From NCBI RefSeq assembly GCF_009707325.1, contig NZ_CP046103.1:1847810-1911809 (forward strand): a stretch of DNA of 64,000 nucleotides. The letters are read 5' to 3'. Each line of letters opens with the position of its first letter. The first letter of the stretch is position 1. This stretch comes from Pseudomonas sp. IB20 (GTDB taxonomy: Bacteria > Pseudomonadota > Gammaproteobacteria > Pseudomonadales > Pseudomonadaceae). Shown piece after piece: positions 27,857 through 36,323 of this stretch. The position numbers were made by a program, and so were the translations under genes. Under the pieces are notes generated by a model that had not been told where the DNA came from, did not search any database, and saw only the letters and a list, made by a program, of their open reading frames with translations.

Positions 27857-29665
27857 TCATGGCAACTGTTGCTCCAGCGGGCCGCCCAGCACTTTGAGGT
27901 ATTCCAACAACGCCCAGCGCTCTTGCGGCAGCAGGCCGCGGCCGATCACGCCATTACCGCGCTGGCCGGCACGGAATTCATGGCCGCTGTTGTGGTTACC
28001 GGTGATGTGGGTATCGAACAGGAAGGCATTCTTGAACGCGCCGGTCTCAAACCCCAGGTGGCGCGGGTCATAGTTGAACGTGCCTTTATAGAAGGTGGTG
28101 CTGCGCTCGTCCTGGGGCGAGAGCAATTGGTAGATCGTCGGCACCGAGCCGTTGTGCAGGAACGGCGGTGTGGCCCACACGCCGGCCAATGGCCGCGCTT
28201 TGTAGGCGCGCAACTCGCGTACGCCGATGGGCAGGCCGAAACCGTTCAGGCGCTGGCGCTCGGCCGGGGTTACACCTGCGGCGCGGTAGGCGTGGTCTTC
28301 GACGAAGGCGGTGATGTAGGCCAGGCCTTGGGCCACGGACATTTTGTGCAGGTCCAGCGGTGCGGTCGGTGTGGGGTGCAGCTCGACGTTGAGCTTGGCC
28401 AGTTCCGCCGGGTCCCATTGCAGGGCGCTGAGGTCATAGCGCAGGTCGGCGATGTTGCTGGCGGCGCCGGGGTCGGTGCCGATGTACTCCACGGGGAGCA
28501 TTTTCAGTTGTTGCACCGGGCGGCCATTGGCCTGGCTGACGGCGGGCACATGGCAGCCGGCGCAGTTCTCGGAGAACAGTGCGCGGCCTTGGGCGGCGAG
28601 GGGCTTGTCGACAGCGCCGAACAGGTCTTCCGGCCAGGTGGGCGGTTTGAGGCGTTGCAAGGTTTCTTCGAGCAGGTTGAGGTCACGCACGCGCACGCTG
28701 GAGGGGTAGCGTGCATCGCCCTGAAGCGGTTGGCCGGCGCTGTCGAAGAAATCCAACGTCGCGCCGACACCGAGGGACTCACCGATATTGCGCGCCATGG
28801 GCTGCTGGGCCGAGCCGTTCCATTGCACCCAGTTGAAGGTCCAGATATCCCACAGGTAGGGGTAGTCCACCGGCGCGTTGGCGACTCGGTAGTTGTCCGA
28901 GGAGAGGGCGTCGCCGAAGCTGGCGTTGGCGATACGGCCAAACGCGTCGGTGCGGCCCGGGCCTTCTTCGGTGGGGTAGAGGCCACGATGGGTGTCGTTC
29001 CAGGCGACGGTGAAAAACCTATCCAGCGACTGCTTGAAGTCCTGGCGCAGTTGGTTGTGCTCGGCGTCGTAGCGATCGCCCAGCACGTGGCGGGCAAAGC
29101 GTTCGAATTTCCACGGGTTGTAATAAGTGGCGGCCAGGCTGGCCACCAGCGCCTGGCCGAAACTGCCGCCGCGCAACGTGGGCACGCTTGAGGGCAGCAT
29201 GTGCTGGGCCGAACCGCCATCGATGCGCAGGGCTTGGCCCTTAACGTGCAGCTCGCCGGTGTGGCAGGCGGCGCAGGTGATGTCCAGGTATTCAACCGGG
29301 CTGCCGGCGTTCTGGTGCCGGGTGAAACCCACTGGCAGGTTGCCGGGGTTTTGTGCGGTGGGGACTTGCTTGGGGTCCACCAAGAAACCGAAGCGCGCGA
29401 GGTACTCGGGCGTGGCAAAACGCTGGTCGGAGAACGGCAGTTCCAGGGCGGTGAACCAGGCGTAATGCAGGCCTTTTACCTGGGTGCCCTGGGGCGTGAA
29501 GTAGTAGGTCTGGCGGTCGGCGGCACTCCATTGGTCCTGGTAGTGCACTTGCTCCACGGGCACATAGTCCGGCAGCTTGGGGTTGACGGTGTAATAGAGC
29601 ACCACGGCCAGGAGCAGGCCGAGCGCTATCAATATCAGGAGTAAAACACGGGAAAAAATGCGCAA
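27857..29665 (-). CDS. di-haem c-type cytochrome (MauG/RoxA-like peroxidase superfamily), 602 aa
   Basis: An N-terminal membrane anchor (about 5-27) leads to a periplasmic part with two haem c sites, CAACH at 131-135 and CAGCH at 367-371. A two-haem layout and about 600 residues resemble RoxA-type rubber oxygenases and their uncharacterised relatives, usually annotated di-haem cytochrome c peroxidases. The start is TTG at 29665, with AAGGA eight bases upstream and no nearby in-frame ATG. It is coupled to the downstream catalase-like gene. The substrate is unknown; oxidative cleavage or peroxide reduction is inferred only from the family. Confidence 0.84.
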   Translation of the reverse strand: MRIFSRVLLLILIALGLLLAVVLYYTVNPKLPDYVPVEQVHYQDQWSAADRQTYYFTPQGTQVKGLHYAWFTALELPFSDQRFATPEYLARFGFLVDPKQVPTAQNPGNLPVGFTRHQNAGSPVEYLDITCAACHTGELHVKGQALRIDGGSAQHMLPSSVPTLRGGSFGQALVASLAATYYNPWKFERFARHVLGDRYDAEHNQLRQDFKQSLDRFFTVAWNDTHRGLYPTEEGPGRTDAFGRIANASFGDALSSDNYRVANAPVDYPYLWDIWTFNWVQWNGSAQQPMARNIGESLGVGATLDFFDSAGQPLQGDARYPSSVRVRDLNLLEETLQRLKPPTWPEDLFGAVDKPLAAQGRALFSENCAGCHVPAVSQANGRPVQQLKMLPVEYIGTDPGAASNIADLRYDLSALQWDPAELAKLNVELHPTPTAPLDLHKMSVAQGLAYITAFVEDHAYRAAGVTPAERQRLNGFGLPIGVRELRAYKARPLAGVWATPPFLHNGSVPTIYQLLSPQDERSTTFYKGTFNYDPRHLGFETGAFKNAFLFDTHITGNHNSGHEFRAGQRGNGVIGRGLLPQERWALLEYLKVLGGPLEQQLP

Positions 29666-29912
29666 GATAACTATCCTTGTCGAGTTGTAGCGTTCTTATG
29701 CCACTGCGTCACAGGTGCGGCAAGTGGCCAGCAGTCTGGTTGCAGCGGGTCCCGCGATCCTTCGCGGGCCTTCATAATGAATGAAAATGCTTTTAAACAC
29801 GTGAACTTATCAGAAGTTTCCTGCTCACATGCCGGTAGCCATTGGTCGTGGCCGCCTGATAAGCTCGCGACTTTATTCGATTGCCCTTTTGGCGCATGAA
29901 CAAGGAAATAGC

Positions 29913-30653
29913 ATGAAACAGCATCGGTTGGCGGCGGCGGTGGCCCTGGTTAGCCTGGTACTTGCGGGTTGTGATTCGCAGACCAGCGTAGAGCTGAAAA
30001 CCCCGGCGCAGAAAGCTTCCTACGGTATCGGCCTGAACATGGGCAAAAGCCTTGCTCAAGAAGGTATGGATGACCTGGACTCCAAAGCGGTAGCCCAGGG
30101 CATCGAAGATGCCGTCGGTAAGAAAGAACAGAAGCTGAAAGACGACGAACTGGTTGAAGCGTTTGCCGCACTGCAGAAGCGTGCAGAAGAACGTATGACC
30201 AAAATGAGTGAAGAGTCGGCATCCGCCGGCAAGAAATTCCTCGAAGAAAACGCCAAGAAAGACGGTGTAGTCACCACAGCTTCGGGTCTGCAGTACAAGA
30301 TCGTGAAGAAGGCCGATGGCGCACAGCCTAAGCCGACCGACGTGGTGACCGTTCACTACACCGGCAAGCTCACCAACGGTACTACCTTTGACAGCTCCGT
30401 GGATCGCGGTAGCCCGATTGACCTGCCGGTCAGCGGCGTGATCCCAGGTTGGGTCGAAGGCCTGCAACTGATGCACGTTGGCGAGAAGGTCGAGTTGTAC
30501 ATCCCGTCCGACCTGGCGTACGGTGCCCAGAGCCCGAGCCCAGCGATTCCAGCCAACTCCGTGCTGGTATTCGACCTGGAACTGCTGGCCATCAAGGACC
30601 CAGCCAAGGCTGAAGCCCCTGACGCACCTGCGGCTCCAGCTGCCAAGAAGTAA
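29913..30653 (+). CDS. FKBP-type peptidyl-prolyl isomerase lipoprotein, 246 aa
   Basis: A signal peptide with lipobox LAGC at 17-20 predicts a lipoprotein. Residues 25-110 are the FkpA-type helical dimerisation domain, and the FKBP fold begins near residue 120 with DVVTVHYTGKLTNGTTFDSS, followed by VIPGWVEGLQLMHVGEK and IPSDLAYG. A Pro/Ala-rich tail follows. It probably assists folding of envelope proteins. The ATG at 29913 has AAGGAAA upstream. A hairpin terminator follows. Confidence 0.92.
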   Translation: MKQHRLAAAVALVSLVLAGCDSQTSVELKTPAQKASYGIGLNMGKSLAQEGMDDLDSKAVAQGIEDAVGKKEQKLKDDELVEAFAALQKRAEERMTKMSEESASAGKKFLEENAKKDGVVTTASGLQYKIVKKADGAQPKPTDVVTVHYTGKLTNGTTFDSSVDRGSPIDLPVSGVIPGWVEGLQLMHVGEKVELYIPSDLAYGAQSPSPAIPANSVLVFDLELLAIKDPAKAEAPDAPAAPAAKK

Positions 30654-30668
30654 TCGGCGCCTGAACAG

Positions 30669-30696
30669 ACAACGCCCCGTTTCGACGGGGCGTTGT
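30669..30696 (+). terminator. terminator hairpin after the FKBP gene
   Basis: ACAACGCCCCG (30669-30679) pairs with CGGGGCGTTGT (30686-30696). There is no long T run, so efficiency is uncertain. Confidence 0.7.
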
Positions 30697-30854
30697 CGTA
30701 TCTGGTGTCGGCAGTTGAACCCGCAGCAAATCCAAACGAACCCCTGCAACCTGAAACAGTCTGATATAAGACTTGAGCACGGGTAGCGGCACATCAACGC
30801 CAAGTCAATGAAATCTTGGGTTTTTTTTATGTGCGCAAAAAACGCCCGATCTGA

Positions 30855-30883
30855 CTGAAAGCCTTGTATCCCGTGGCTTTCAG
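30855..30883. other. 9-bp hairpin in the 310-bp gap before the YkvA-like gene
   Basis: CTGAAAGCC (30855-30863) pairs with GGCTTTCAG (30875-30883). The T8 run at 30823 lies before it. Apart from this, the terminator and the DnaA-box palindrome, nothing else is seen in 30654-30964. Confidence 0.4.
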
Positions 30884-30906
30884 CCGATAAAACAGGCTCT
30901 GTTCAC

Positions 30907-30937
30907 AAGGTTATCCACAATTTGTGTGGATAACCTT
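30907..30937. promoter_or_regulatory. inverted pair of consensus DnaA boxes
   Basis: AAGGTTATCCACA (30907-30919) and TGTGGATAACCTT (30925-30937) form a perfect 13-bp inverted repeat around a 5-bp spacer. Each arm contains the full DnaA box TTATCCACA. It lies 28 bp before the YkvA-like start codon and could act as a DnaA-sensitive operator or titration site; the TTTT that follows also allows a terminator reading. Confidence 0.6.
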
Positions 30938-30964
30938 TTATGTCGTCTGGAACTGGAGTGACGA

Positions 30965-31420
30965 ATGAAACCACCCTTCAATTTCACCCGTTTCCTGCCC
31001 ATGGCCGCCCGCTTGCTCGGCCGTGGGCGGTTGCCGACCCTGCTGTTTGCCGTCGCCGCCAAAGGCTCAAACCAAGGTAACCGGCTGGGTAAGCTCAAGG
31101 ATGATCTCAAATTGCTTCAGGCTCTGTGTCTGGCCTACTGGCGCGGTGAGTACAGGGCGATCAGCCCCAAGGCGCTGATCTCGGTGGTGGCGGGGCTGAT
31201 GTACTTTTTGAGCCCGATTGACGCGATCCCGGACTTTATTCCTGTGTTCGGTATGCTCGACGACATTGCCGTGCTGGCATGGGTCATGAAGACCCTGGAC
31301 GGCGAAATGAGCGCCTTCCGCGCCTGGCGCGACGCCCAGCGTCCGGAAAAGCTCGCCGTGGTTGAGCGCCTGCCAGCGACGCCTGCGCTGTTGGCCGAGG
31401 AAAACCCGCAAAAAAACTGA
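30965..31420 (+). CDS. YkvA-like membrane protein (DUF1232), 151 aa
   Basis: The DUF1232 core is clear: GLMYFLSPIDAIPDFIPVFGMLDDIAVLAWVMKTL (about 75-109), one hydrophobic helix with the invariant SPIDxIPD. The N-terminal 50 residues are basic. The molecular role of the family is unknown. The gene stands alone behind the inverted DnaA boxes. Confidence 0.88.
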   Translation: MKPPFNFTRFLPMAARLLGRGRLPTLLFAVAAKGSNQGNRLGKLKDDLKLLQALCLAYWRGEYRAISPKALISVVAGLMYFLSPIDAIPDFIPVFGMLDDIAVLAWVMKTLDGEMSAFRAWRDAQRPEKLAVVERLPATPALLAEENPQKN

Positions 31421-31454
31421 CGACGCTTATATCCCTCTGCGACCTTTGTGGCTG

Positions 31455-31472
31455 TTAGGATTACACTCCTAA
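31455..31472. promoter_or_regulatory. small inverted repeat before the XRE gene, possible operator
   Basis: TTAGGA (31455-31460) and TCCTAA (31467-31472) around a 6-bp spacer, 45 bp upstream of the regulator start. Autoregulation is only a guess from position. Confidence 0.3.
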
Positions 31473-31516
31473 GGAAAGTGCTTACTTAGTGAGTGTTGTT
31501 ATCCTACGGGGCGGTC

Positions 31517-31855
31517 ATGGATATTCAGATAATTTCACGCGATGGCGAACCCGAATACGCGGTGTTGCCATGGGACCAGTACCAGGCGCTACTAAAAGCC
31601 GCCGGTCAGCAACAACCAGTGCCAACGCCTACTTCTACCGCCCAGGTCGCTCCCGATCAGGCCTTGCGCCCGCTCGCGGACCTGCGCGGCCTGCGTGAAG
31701 CCAAGGGCCTGGCCATCGAAACGCTGGCCCGCACCGTGGGTATCAGCCCCTCGTACCTGGGATTGATTGAAAGTGGTGAACGCCAGCCGGATGCCGCCAT
31801 ACGCCGCAGCCTGGCCTGGGAGTTGGGCGTTGCAGGATGGAGGGATGAATCTTGA
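31517..31855 (+). CDS. XRE-family helix-turn-helix protein, 112 aa
   Basis: Residues 1-30 resemble the short N-terminal strand-helix unit found in antitoxin-like regulators (DGEPEYAVLPWDQYQALL). The HTH lies at about 56-105: LRGLREAKGLAIETLARTVG, ISPSYLGLIESGERQPD. ATG at 31517 is preferred; the ribosome-binding site is poor (GGGGCGG). Its stop overlaps the TTG start of the next gene (TTGA at 31852-31855). The partner of unknown function makes a toxin-antitoxin reading possible but not supported. Confidence 0.8.
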   Translation: MDIQIISRDGEPEYAVLPWDQYQALLKAAGQQQPVPTPTSTAQVAPDQALRPLADLRGLREAKGLAIETLARTVGISPSYLGLIESGERQPDAAIRRSLAWELGVAGWRDES

Positions 31856-32223
31856 GCCTACGTATCAGCCGTCAACACTGGGACGGGTTACTCAACGAAC
31901 TGGACCAGGCGCGCCGACAGCGCCACCTGCTGACTTACCGCGCGCTGTTGGAGCGCCTGCAATTCCCCACGCCGGCGATGCAGACCCTGGCCGCCGCCCT
32001 GGAGCACCTGGCCGCGCTGGACGCCAAGGCCGAGCAGCCATTGCGTAGCTCGCTGGTGATCAGCCAGGGCGCCAGCCGCCTGCCGCGCACCGGGTTTTTT
32101 GAATGTGTGGAGCGCTTGGGGCGTTTCAGCGGGCCATCCGATGGCGTGGCCGCCGCATCCTGGCACGCTTCGGAAGTGGTGCGGGTGTTCGAGTACGAGT
32201 ACCCGGAATCCGCCGAGGCCTAA
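31852..32223 (+). CDS. hypothetical protein coupled to the XRE regulator, 123 aa
   Basis: The TTG start has GGAGG eight bases upstream and overlaps the XRE stop, so translation is coupled. The protein is soluble and Leu/Ala/Arg-rich: a helical first half (HWDGLLNELDQARRQRHLLTY) and a second half with SSLVISQGASRLPRTGFFE. I recognise no domain. It overlaps the end of the convergent EAL-CBS-GGDEF gene by 4 bp. Confidence 0.65.
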   Translation: MSLRISRQHWDGLLNELDQARRQRHLLTYRALLERLQFPTPAMQTLAAALEHLAALDAKAEQPLRSSLVISQGASRLPRTGFFECVERLGRFSGPSDGVAAASWHASEVVRVFEYEYPESAEA

Positions 32224-33986
32224 GCCTGGCCCAGCATGTCCAGGCTGTCGATCACATGAATGCTGTAGCCAGCCACATCCTTGGCATGGTGCTTGGCCTG
32301 CGAGGCCAGCTCCGCCAACTGGCTGGCATCCAGTTGTGCACAGGCCTGCGGATATAAATGCACCACGCCGATCGACAGTGACAGCAAGGCATACTCCTGG
32401 CGCACACCCTGGCGACTCAACGCCACAAAGCAGCCGGCATCGAGGTGTTCGGCGCGATAGAAACGTCGGCACTGGGTGTGGAAATCATCCAGCAGTTGGT
32501 TGAGCCGCTTGCGCCAATCCTGTGGGCCCAGCACCAGCAAAAAGTCATCGCCGCCGATATGCCCGACAAAGTCGCGGCTGGGGTCGACCCGGTCGTTGAG
32601 GCACTGCGCCAGGCACAGCAACACCTCATCCCCGCGTCCATAGCCGTAGATGTCATTGAACGGCTTGAAACTGTCGATATCCACGTAGCAGATCACCGAC
32701 TCTCTTTGCTGCTGCAACAGCCGCGTCAGGCACTGCTGGATCGGCACGTTGCCGGGGAGCAGGGTCAGTGGGTTGGCGTAACGTGCCTGCTGGATTTTCA
32801 GCTCGGTGATCAGCTTGAGCACATCGATCACCCGGCCCAGCCCCAAGTAATCGCCATTGAGCGTGATGATGAAGTCTTCCTCAATCCGTTGCCGCGCACG
32901 GCTGGTCAACAGTCGGCTGACTTGCTGCAGGGATTGGCTCAGCTCCACTGCCAGAAAGTCATCGCTCATCAAACGGCTGATCGGTTTGCGCGCGAACAGG
33001 TCAGTGGCAAACGGCTTGAGCAGCGCGTCGGACAACGAGTGCCGATGCACGATGCCGACCGGATGGCCGCGCCCGTCCAGTACCGCCAGTGAGTTGAGGT
33101 TAGCCTGGCGGCGGAACGACTCCAACACCAACGCCGTGGCGGTGTCCTGGTGCACCGCCGGTTGCTCGTTGAGCAGAGCGCTGAGGTCGCTGCCTTCCTC
33201 GTTGAGGGCGATGTTGGCGTTGTCTTGCTTGGGCAGCATCAGGCGTGCTTCCTGCGGTGGGTGTTCCTGCGGACGGCAAAGCAGGTAGCCCTGCACCAGG
33301 TCAACGCCCATCTCCGTCAATACCGCCAGTTCTTCCGGCAGCTCAATGCCCTCGGCAATCACCTGGGCGCGCGAAGCTCTGGCGATTTGCAGGATGGAGC
33401 CGACGAACTCGCGCTTGAGTGCGTCCTGATGGATGCCGTCGATAAAGTGCCGGTCGATCTTCACGTAATCCGGGCGCAGCTCCGACCACAAGCGCAGGCT
33501 GGAATACCCGGCGCCCAAGTCATCCAGAGCGATGGCGAAGCCCATGTCGCGGTAATGATGAAGCGCGGTTTGCAGCAGGTTGAAATCGTCGGTGGGGGTC
33601 TGCTCGGTGAGTTCGATCACCACCTGGCTGGGCGGAATGCCGAAGTCGCGCAGCAGTTGCAGGGTGCGCCCCGGTTGATGCGCCGTTTCCATCAAGGATT
33701 CCGGCGAGATATTCAGGAACAGCTTGCCCGGCAGTTTTTGCTCGCTGAAGCGTCGGCAGGCGCTTTCACGGCAGGCCATTTCCAATTCGCTGAGGCGCCC
33801 GGCGTGGCGGGCGACTGTGAACAGGGCTACTGGGGAGTGCAACGGGCTGTTGGACGGGCCACGGCTGAGGGCTTCGTAGCCCAGGATGCGTCGTTCGGAC
33901 AGGCAAATGATCGGTTGGAACAGGCTGTGCAAACTGCCTTGAGCCAGGATAGAGCCCAATGCATTCAGCTGTTCGGTCATGGTCAT
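32220..33986 (-). CDS. EAL-CBS-GGDEF protein (c-di-GMP turnover), 588 aa
   Basis: The domain order is N-terminal EAL (about 10-245), a CBS pair (about 280-395) and C-terminal GGDEF (about 415-588). The EAL catalytic residues are present: GYEALSRG, ELTEQTP, ALDDLGAGYSSL, YVKIDR, AEGIE and VQGYLL, so phosphodiesterase activity is likely. The cyclase signature reads GGDDF in HIGGDDFLLVL; the Glu-to-Asp change may leave it weak or only a GTP sensor. There are no membrane segments. ATG at 33986 is chosen, with 33980 also possible; the ribosome-binding site is poor. Confidence 0.9.
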   Translation of the reverse strand: MTMTEQLNALGSILAQGSLHSLFQPIICLSERRILGYEALSRGPSNSPLHSPVALFTVARHAGRLSELEMACRESACRRFSEQKLPGKLFLNISPESLMETAHQPGRTLQLLRDFGIPPSQVVIELTEQTPTDDFNLLQTALHHYRDMGFAIALDDLGAGYSSLRLWSELRPDYVKIDRHFIDGIHQDALKREFVGSILQIARASRAQVIAEGIELPEELAVLTEMGVDLVQGYLLCRPQEHPPQEARLMLPKQDNANIALNEEGSDLSALLNEQPAVHQDTATALVLESFRRQANLNSLAVLDGRGHPVGIVHRHSLSDALLKPFATDLFARKPISRLMSDDFLAVELSQSLQQVSRLLTSRARQRIEEDFIITLNGDYLGLGRVIDVLKLITELKIQQARYANPLTLLPGNVPIQQCLTRLLQQQRESVICYVDIDSFKPFNDIYGYGRGDEVLLCLAQCLNDRVDPSRDFVGHIGGDDFLLVLGPQDWRKRLNQLLDDFHTQCRRFYRAEHLDAGCFVALSRQGVRQEYALLSLSIGVVHLYPQACAQLDASQLAELASQAKHHAKDVAGYSIHVIDSLDMLGQA

Positions 33987-34103
33987 GTCGGTCTCGATCG
34001 AAAAAAAGGACCGCAGGCTCAACGCCGGCGGTCCTTCATTTCACGACAGAATGATGTCTATATGATGACACTCTGAGGAGCCATCACATTAAATTGCCAT
34101 CAT

Positions 34104-36185
34104 TTACTGCTTCGCCACCTGCTTGCTGATTTTCAGGTAGTCCAGCAGGATCCGACCTGTTTCGGCCAGGTAGGCGTCGTCTTCCGGCTTGGTTTTTTCA
34201 GGCTCGGCCGGCAGTGCATCTTCATCTTCTTTCTTCAGCTCTTTGAGCGGGTCTTCGCCTTTAGCCTTGCGGCGGGCGTTTTCCAGCACAAGCTGCTGAT
34301 TTTCGATGCTGGTGTGCTGCGCACGGCGATCCGCTTCGTTGAGGCTGACGGTTTTCTCTTCCATCAGCTTCTTGGCCAGGGCCAGTTTGTCGCGGATAAA
34401 CACGAACTCGGCATCCTTGGCGGAGCGGGCGTCGTGGTCAGCCTTAAGCTGCGTCAGGAACGGTTTGAACGGGTCCGACGCCGGCTTGATCGCAGGGCGG
34501 ATGGTGTCCCACGGCATGGCCTCGGGCAGGGCGCTCTCGCCGATTTCCTTGGTATCGATGATCGACGGGAAGTCGACATCCGGCAGCACGCCCTGATGCT
34601 GGGTGCTCTGCCCGGACACCCGGTAGAACTTGGCCAACGTCAGTTTCAGTTCGCCATGGTTCAGCGGCTGAATGGTCTGCACGGTGCCTTTGCCGAAGGT
34701 CTGGCCACCGACGATCAGCGCACGGTGATAGTCCTGCATGGCGCCGGCGAAAATCTCCGAGGCCGAAGCTGAGAGACGGTTGACCAGCAACGCCATCGGG
34801 CCTTTGTAGAAGGCGCCTGGGTTCTCGTCTTCGAGCACGTCGACACGGCCGTCAGCGTTGCGTACCAACACGGTCGGGCCCTTGTCGATAAACAGGCTGG
34901 TCAGCTCGGTGGCTTCCTGCAGGGAGCCGCCGCCGTTGTTGCGCAGGTCGATGACTACACCGTCGACTTTCTCTTTCTGCAACTCGGTGAGGATTTTCTT
35001 CACGTCGCGGGTGGTGGACTTGTAGTCCGGATCGCCAGCGCGGAACGCCTTGAAGTCCAGGTAGAAGGCCGGGATTTCAATCACGCCCAGCTTGTAGTCC
35101 TTGCCATCCTGCTTGAGGTTGAGGACTTTCTTCTGCACGGCCTGGTCTTCGAGCTTCACCGCTTCACGGGTGATGGACACGATCTTGCTGGTCTGGTCGT
35201 TCGGTGCATTGGTGTGCGGAATCACTTCCAGGCGCACCACGCTGCCTTTCGGCCCACGGATCAGCTTGACCACTTCGTCCAGGCGCCAGCCGACCACGTC
35301 GACCATCTCTTTGTCGGCCTGGGCTACGCCGATGATTTTGTCGGCCGGGGCGACCTGCTTGGTCTTGTCGGCAGGGCCTGCCGGCACCAGACGTACGATC
35401 TTGACTTGGTCATTGTCGCTTTGCAGGACGGCACCGATGCCTTCCAGCGACAGACTCATGTTGATATCAAAATTTTCCGCGTTATCTGGCGACAGATAAT
35501 TGGTGTGCGGGTCGTAGGACATCGCGAAGGTGTTGATGTAGGCCTGGAAGATATCTTCGGCACGGGTCTGGTCGAGACGTGCCAGCTGATTCTTGTAGCG
35601 CTTGGTCAACAGCTCTTGAATGGCCTTGGGCTCTTTGCCGGCGATCTTCAAGCGCAGCACTTCGTCCTTGACGCGTTTGCGCCACAGGTCGTCAAGGGCG
35701 GCGGTGCTGGTCAGCCAAGGCGCGTCCTTACGGTCCACCAGAAGGGTTTCCTTCTGGGTGAAGTCGAGCTTGTCGACGCCTTTGTTCAGCTCACCCAAGG
35801 CGAAGTCCAGACGCGCTTTGACGCGGTCCAGGTAGCGCTTGTAGATGGTGAAACCGGGCTGCAGGTCGCCGCTCTTGAGGAAGTCGTCGAACTGGGTCTT
35901 CCACTTGTCGAACTCAGCGATATCGCTGGCCAGGAAGTAGCTGCGCGACGGATCCAGCAGCTTGAGGTAGCTGTCATAGATGATCACCGAGCGAGCGTCG
36001 TCCAGCGGCGGCTTGCTGTAGTGATGACGCTTGAGCAACTCGACAACGTTAAGGCTGGCAATCACCTCATCGCGATCAGGCTGAAGGTTGTCCCAGCTAT
36101 TGGCTGCGAACGTATTGGTCGACATCGACGCGAAGCCGAGACCAATGAAAAGAGCGAGGGCGGTGCTGGGGAACAGATGCTTCAT
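34104..36185 (-). CDS. prc: carboxy-terminal processing protease Prc (Tsp/AlgO), 693 aa
   Basis: A periplasmic serine protease of family S41. A signal peptide ends near residue 28 (TNTFAANS). After an N-terminal helical region come the PDZ domain (about 240-330) and the S41 core with VDGVVIDLRNNGGGSLQEA, the catalytic Ser in RLSASASEIFAGAMQDY and the Lys in GGQTFGKGTVQ. In P. aeruginosa the homologue AlgO degrades anti-sigma factor MucA variants and cell-wall hydrolases. ATG at 36185 (MKHLFPSTALALF) starts the signal peptide. Confidence 0.95.
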   Translation of the reverse strand: MKHLFPSTALALFIGLGFASMSTNTFAANSWDNLQPDRDEVIASLNVVELLKRHHYSKPPLDDARSVIIYDSYLKLLDPSRSYFLASDIAEFDKWKTQFDDFLKSGDLQPGFTIYKRYLDRVKARLDFALGELNKGVDKLDFTQKETLLVDRKDAPWLTSTAALDDLWRKRVKDEVLRLKIAGKEPKAIQELLTKRYKNQLARLDQTRAEDIFQAYINTFAMSYDPHTNYLSPDNAENFDINMSLSLEGIGAVLQSDNDQVKIVRLVPAGPADKTKQVAPADKIIGVAQADKEMVDVVGWRLDEVVKLIRGPKGSVVRLEVIPHTNAPNDQTSKIVSITREAVKLEDQAVQKKVLNLKQDGKDYKLGVIEIPAFYLDFKAFRAGDPDYKSTTRDVKKILTELQKEKVDGVVIDLRNNGGGSLQEATELTSLFIDKGPTVLVRNADGRVDVLEDENPGAFYKGPMALLVNRLSASASEIFAGAMQDYHRALIVGGQTFGKGTVQTIQPLNHGELKLTLAKFYRVSGQSTQHQGVLPDVDFPSIIDTKEIGESALPEAMPWDTIRPAIKPASDPFKPFLTQLKADHDARSAKDAEFVFIRDKLALAKKLMEEKTVSLNEADRRAQHTSIENQQLVLENARRKAKGEDPLKELKKEDEDALPAEPEKTKPEDDAYLAETGRILLDYLKISKQVAKQ

Positions 36186-36323
36186 GCTGATTCGACGCGG
36201 GGGCAATTGATAACGCATATTAGGCCGTCTTTGAGGGAGCCGGTTCCATATGATCCGGTCGCATAATGCAAAAAGCCCGGCGCTACAGCAACGGGCTCAG
36301 TCCAGACTCACTATGGAGGCACT

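Noticed and set aside
29741..29773. Hairpin CCCGCG/CGCGGG upstream of the cytochrome gene as a terminator or sRNA
   Set aside because: Short stem, no T run and no gene reading into it on the plus strand.
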